From: an uncultured Eubacteriales bacterium
Lineage (GTDB): Bacteria > Bacillota > Clostridia > Oscillospirales > CAG-382
Reading direction: 5' to 3'
NCBI GenBank assembly: GCA_934444645.1
Contig: CAKSCV010000004.1
Span: 62,001-126,000 of the forward strand
DNA length: 64,000 nt
Position 1 is the first letter of the stretch; each line of letters opens with the position of its first letter. Below, in pieces: positions 60,155 through 64,000 of this stretch. The notes below the pieces were generated by a model. It saw only the letters and a program-made list of their open reading frames with translations, was not told the DNA's origin and searched no databases. A program made the position numbers and the translations under genes.

Positions 60155-63100
60155 ATGTTTCTATCCAAAAGAGCTATCATCGGCGTAATCCTTGCCGGAG
60201 CGCTTGCCGTATCGGCGTCGGCCGCGTTTGTGAAAACCGGCTCATACACCGAAGGGCAGTTCACCGACGTGCCGGCAACCGAATGGTACGCATCCGAAGT
60301 GGCAAGCGCCTTCGAGCTCGGCCTCATGAACGGCACGGGCGGCGGTCTTTTCGCACCTGAAGGCGATGTGACCGTAGCCGAGGCCATCACCATGGCAAGC
60401 CGCGCGGCAGCCACCAACGCCGGTGAAACCATCGACACGTCCGCCGGCGGCGAATGGTACACGCCGTATGTCAACTACGCCGTGTCCAAAGGCTTTGTGG
60501 CGCAAGGCCAGTTCGACAGTTTCGACCGCCCGGCAAAACGCTATGAAGTGGCTGTCATTTTCGAAAAGGCCATGCCGGAAGGGTACTTCACCGCACAAAA
60601 CAGTGTTGACGCCATTCCGGACGTTTCCACAAAGCAGGCCTACGAAAAAGAACTGCTCACGCTGTACAAGGCCGGTGTTGTCATGGGAAGCGACTCCTAC
60701 GGCAACTTCCGTCCCGAAGACAATATAACACGTGCCGAAGCTGCCGCCATTATCAACCGTGTGGCGTTGCCGGAAAACAGATTAAAAAAGACGCTTGACA
60801 AAATCTCGACCGACGACGCGTACATGTTAGTTATCACCGACCAGTTCAACAATACCCTCGAAGGTCTTAACTCCGGTTGGGTGCTCGATAACCGTGGCGG
60901 CTCGCCGCGCACCTCGATAACAGCCTCCTACGGCTCGCTTGTGGATATCTCCGCCGAAGCCGGCATGGCCTATATTCGCGAATTCAACAAAACCACTACC
61001 GGCACACTTCGGTTAACGACCTCGCTTTCGGCAAACGGCAGCAAAGACGGAATTTATCTGGAATACCGTAACGATGAGGATAACCCTGTTTACCGCCTCG
61101 AAACCATCGACGGAAGCTGGAAGCTCTTAGGGGCGGACGGCTCTTATACCGCGCTTTATGAAATTGGTGCGGACGAGAAAAAATTCTCTTTTATTATTGA
61201 TATTGACCTCGATAACAACCGCTCTACAACCTGTATTAACGATACGCCCTGCGGCACCTATCCGCTCATCACAAGCGGCGACAAGAGCAATCTCTTGAAT
61301 TTTCGCTTTGCAACCACCGATAAAAGCACGGCTGCCGTTTCTCTCGGTGCAACGCATATAAACGTCAACTATGCTGTTTTCGAGGATCTTGAGCCTGCCA
61401 AAGGCTGGATAAAATCCGACGGCTCGGCTGACGATACGTTATCCCCAAATGTTTCGGCTGTCCGTTCGTTTAACCCGGTCAGCGGCAAAGTTATTGCCGA
61501 AATGTATTTCTTGCTGCCGAAGGCAGAAAGCATTACCTATGTGCTTCGCAGCGGCACGAAAGAGCTGGTTGCCTTCTCAACCGATGATAAAAACTTCTAT
61601 GCCAACGGGCAAAAGGTTTATGAAAACTATTATGCGAACCTCTGGTACCGTCTGCGCGTAGAAGCCGACACCGATTCGCAGAAAGCTGTCATTAAAATCA
61701 ACGGAAGAAACGTCGGCGAAGTTCCGTTTACCGAAGCAGCCACTTCGGCGGACAACCTTTTCGTTTCCAATGCCTCCGAAACGGTTCCGACTTTAAACAG
61801 CTTCCGTGTCTTCCGCAAATGGGAACGCGAAGACTACGTTCCAAAGCCCGCCGTTCCGAAGGGTGAGGAAAACTACACGGTCGGCATGAACATCTGCTCG
61901 TTATGGACGAACGGAACCGGCACGGGCTGGAGCTCGGTCACGCCGTTTGACGATCCCCATCCGGTGCTCGGCTACTACGACGAACGAAATCCGGAAACCG
62001 CCGATTGGGAAATTAAATATCTTGTCGAGCATGGCATTGATTTCGGTGCATACTGCGTATTCTTTAATTCCGCAAGCGGCCCGCAGAACATCGGCCGCTG
62101 CCATCTGTACGACGGTTTCATGAATGCCGAGTATTCCGATATGTCCAAGTTCTGCGTCATTTGGGAAACGGCAAACGCTTCATCTCCCTATACCGTCGAG
62201 CCTTGGAAAAACGACTATGTGCCGTATTTCATCGAAAACTTCTTCAAAGATCCACGCCATATCGTCATCGACAACAAGCCGGTGCTCTGCGTGTTCGGTG
62301 CCGGCAAGATTGCCGACCGCTTGGGCAGCAACGCCAAGGTCAAGGAATGCTTTGACTATCTTGAAGAAGAGGTAAAGAAGATCGGCTTTGACGGCATGAT
62401 CTATCTTGCCTGCGGCTCCTCCTCAAATGCGCTTGCCGAAATGGGCTTTGACGGCTGCTATGCTTACAACTGGGGTACTACCGGCTATAACCTTTACATC
62501 AACAAGAGCGCCGTTGAAAGCAGCGCCAAACAAGGCGCCGTCTATACCGTTCCGACCATTTCGGTCGGCTTCAACAGTGTTCCGTGGCACGGAGTCCGGT
62601 ATCCGCTGATGAGTAAGGGGGATTATGCCGCCGCACAAGCTTGGGTCAAGGACGAATATCTTCCGACGCATGCCAAAGAAACGTGGCAAAACAATTTTGT
62701 CATGCTGTCTACCTGGAATGAATTCGGTGAAGGCACGTATATCATGCCGACCACAGACGAAAAAGGCTTCCAGTATCTGGATGTCGTCCGCGAAGCCTAT
62801 ACCGATGAAAAGGCGGACGCTTCCCTCAATGCCGTTCCGACCGAAGCGCAGCTTGCGCGCATCAACCGCTTGTATCCGCAATACCGCAGACTTCTTCGCA
62901 AAGAGGGGTATTACAATAAGGACGGCGACTCGACCGGCTATCAGGTTGTCGCAAAATTCGAATGCGGCAAAATCGAAAACTTGCGTGTCTCCGGCTTTGA
63001 AGAGGGCTACACCATTATGGAAGAGGGCCTTTCGGGTACTTCCAAAACCACCGATCCCGTGATGATCATGAGTGACCTCGGAGACTTTGACCTGTCTGAG

Positions 63101-64000
63101 GTTTCAGCTGTACGTGTTACGGCGCAAGTGCCGAAGGGCAATTATATGCAGCTGTTTTTCACTACCGACACATCGACGAACTGGTCGGAGGAAAAGAGCA
63201 AAAAGCTGGATATTCTGACCGATGAGCTTGCGGAATACATCTTTGATTTCCGCTCGAACGCCGATTGGAACGGATCGCTTACGGCGCTCCGTCTCGACCC
63301 GGCAGGAAAAGAAAACGTGACTCTGACGGTGAAATCCATCGAGCTTTTGGCAAAGGAAGAAAAGCCGTTGAACAGCCTTACGATCAACGGTTTGACCTTT
63401 GAAATGAATCTGCCGTATCAAACAGCGGAAAACGGCGATATTCTGGTGGCATTTGATCCCACTCTTGCCATGGATTTCCGTCTCAATGCGTTTCATGTAT
63501 GGGATAAATCGACCGGCACGCTCACGCTTTGCTTTACCAAGCACACGCTTGTATACACCGTCGGCTCGGACACCTATACCTTAGATGGCGTGAAAAAGCC
63601 GCTTGGCTATAAGCTTGCCGCCTTTGACGGACTGCCGCTCTTACCGATAAAGAAATTGTGTGAGGATGTCGGCTATACCTATTCGGCAGACGAAAAGAAT
63701 TGTGTTTCCATCGATACCGATCAAAGGGCGTTTTTCGAAGAAATTGCCAAACGCAAGGTCGGCAGTTATGAATTCAACACCAACGGAGACAGCGAAGGCT
63801 GGACCTCCGGCTCGTCGATCTTTGTTTCGGAAGGACATCTTTCTCTCGAAACGGCGACTAAAGCCAAGGATGCCGATCCGATGATGTTTTCTGCCGCGGT
63901 CGAAATGCCGGCAGGTAAATACAATAAACTGCATATCCGTATGCGTTACCGCAACTATGCCGAGAAAAAACAGTTTTTGCAGCTCTTCTTTATCACCGAT
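60155..64000 (+). CDS. SLH-anchored GH99-like glycoside hydrolase, 3' end outside window
   Basis: 1282 codons are visible and the frame is open to the last base. A signal peptide (LSKRAIIGVILAGALAVSASA) is followed by three SLH domains (about residues 30-205: FTDVPATEWYASEVASAFELG, YTPYVNYAVSKGFV, FRPEDNITRAEAAAIINR) that bind cell-wall polymers. A beta-sandwich domain follows, then the GH99-like barrel (about 576-900) with NMNICSLW and WNEFGEG; the paired Glu residues are at 856 and 859. A carbohydrate-binding-like part, a copper-amine-oxidase-N-like stalk (about 1078-1190) and another beta-sandwich come after. It is a paralogue of the protein at the start of the window. Start ATG at 60155 with AAAGGAGG upstream. 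Confidence 0.88.
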   Translation, partial: MFLSKRAIIGVILAGALAVSASAAFVKTGSYTEGQFTDVPATEWYASEVASAFELGLMNGTGGGLFAPEGDVTVAEAITMASRAAATNAGETIDTSAGGEWYTPYVNYAVSKGFVAQGQFDSFDRPAKRYEVAVIFEKAMPEGYFTAQNSVDAIPDVSTKQAYEKELLTLYKAGVVMGSDSYGNFRPEDNITRAEAAAIINRVALPENRLKKTLDKISTDDAYMLVITDQFNNTLEGLNSGWVLDNRGGSPRTSITASYGSLVDISAEAGMAYIREFNKTTTGTLRLTTSLSANGSKDGIYLEYRNDEDNPVYRLETIDGSWKLLGADGSYTALYEIGADEKKFSFIIDIDLDNNRSTTCINDTPCGTYPLITSGDKSNLLNFRFATTDKSTAAVSLGATHINVNYAVFEDLEPAKGWIKSDGSADDTLSPNVSAVRSFNPVSGKVIAEMYFLLPKAESITYVLRSGTKELVAFSTDDKNFYANGQKVYENYYANLWYRLRVEADTDSQKAVIKINGRNVGEVPFTEAATSADNLFVSNASETVPTLNSFRVFRKWEREDYVPKPAVPKGEENYTVGMNICSLWTNGTGTGWSSVTPFDDPHPVLGYYDERNPETADWEIKYLVEHGIDFGAYCVFFNSASGPQNIGRCHLYDGFMNAEYSDMSKFCVIWETANASSPYTVEPWKNDYVPYFIENFFKDPRHIVIDNKPVLCVFGAGKIADRLGSNAKVKECFDYLEEEVKKIGFDGMIYLACGSSSNALAEMGFDGCYAYNWGTTGYNLYINKSAVESSAKQGAVYTVPTISVGFNSVPWHGVRYPLMSKGDYAAAQAWVKDEYLPTHAKETWQNNFVMLSTWNEFGEGTYIMPTTDEKGFQYLDVVREAYTDEKADASLNAVPTEAQLARINRLYPQYRRLLRKEGYYNKDGDSTGYQVVAKFECGKIENLRVSGFEEGYTIMEEGLSGTSKTTDPVMIMSDLGDFDLSEVSAVRVTAQVPKGNYMQLFFTTDTSTNWSEEKSKKLDILTDELAEYIFDFRSNADWNGSLTALRLDPAGKENVTLTVKSIELLAKEEKPLNSLTINGLTFEMNLPYQTAENGDILVAFDPTLAMDFRLNAFHVWDKSTGTLTLCFTKHTLVYTVGSDTYTLDGVKKPLGYKLAAFDGLPLLPIKKLCEDVGYTYSADEKNCVSIDTDQRAFFEEIAKRKVGSYEFNTNGDSEGWTSGSSIFVSEGHLSLETATKAKDADPMMFSAAVEMPAGKYNKLHIRMRYRNYAEKKQFLQLFFITD

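Overview
The window looks like a chromosomal segment of a Gram-positive Bacillota of class Clostridia, probably an uncultured gut-type lineage. The signs are purine-rich Shine-Dalgarno sites before nearly every gene, TTGACA/TATAAT promoters with 17-bp spacers, S-layer-homology (SLH) anchored surface enzymes, a separate AICAR transformylase plus PurO-type IMP cyclohydrolase in place of bifunctional PurH, a ZTP riboswitch on the purine operon, and rubrerythrin. I see no insertion sequence, prophage, CRISPR array, tRNA or rRNA gene. Coding density is high and most genes sit in tight operons.

Layout. 1-7.1 kb: the 3' part of a very large secreted glycoside hydrolase family 99-like protein, an FAD oxidoreductase, an Fe-S protein divergent from a Crp/Fnr regulator, and an AraC regulator. 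7.2-21.3 kb (minus strand): one purine operon in the order purE-purC-purF-purM-formate/nitrite transporter-purN-purO-AICAR transformylase-purD-purL-fhs. It is led by a TTGACA/TATAAT promoter, a ZTP riboswitch and a terminator. 21.3-25.2 kb: a DeoR regulator divergent from an AraM-like dehydrogenase and two sugar-phosphate isomerase-like TIM barrels. 25.3-31.7 kb: a YbaK-like deacylase, a secreted beta-helix protein, a small membrane protein with an Asn-Tyr-Gln repeat, and a minus-strand radical SAM/Nudix/PLP-enzyme operon. 31.9-38.3 kb: rplI-dnaB-tilS-ftsH-pyridoxamine kinase. 38.3-48.6 kb: rubrerythrin, scpB, an acetyltransferase, rsmI, a YhcC-like radical SAM protein, a four-gene GldA/F/G-like ABC system with a DUF4340 protein, and rarA. 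48.6-55 kb: a DUF1292 protein, a candidate structured RNA (possibly 6S), an RluA pseudouridine synthase, a secreted transglutaminase-like protein, a REC-HD-GYP-GGDEF protein, and a prolyl-tRNA deacylase with a structured leader. 55.4-64 kb: a secreted InlB-repeat protein followed by a 47-residue peptide gene, an AraC regulator divergent from a Gfo/Idh/MocA oxidoreductase, and a second SLH-GH99-like protein that runs off the end.

How the genes fit together. The purine operon encodes most of the route from PRPP to IMP (purB and purK are not seen). It also carries a formate channel homologue and formate-tetrahydrofolate ligase, which together would supply formyl groups to PurN and the AICAR transformylase. 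ZTP, which rises when 10-formyl-THF is short, would act through the riboswitch. The two SLH-GH99-like proteins about 57 kb apart, the InlB-repeat surface proteins, the AraC/DeoR regulators and the sugar oxidoreductase/isomerase genes suggest a surface glycan-using lifestyle. The most noteworthy points are the formate-purine operon, the ProX-type gene leader, the candidate 6S RNA next to rarA with a possible ATC-started rluA after it, and the small peptide gene behind the InlB-repeat protein.
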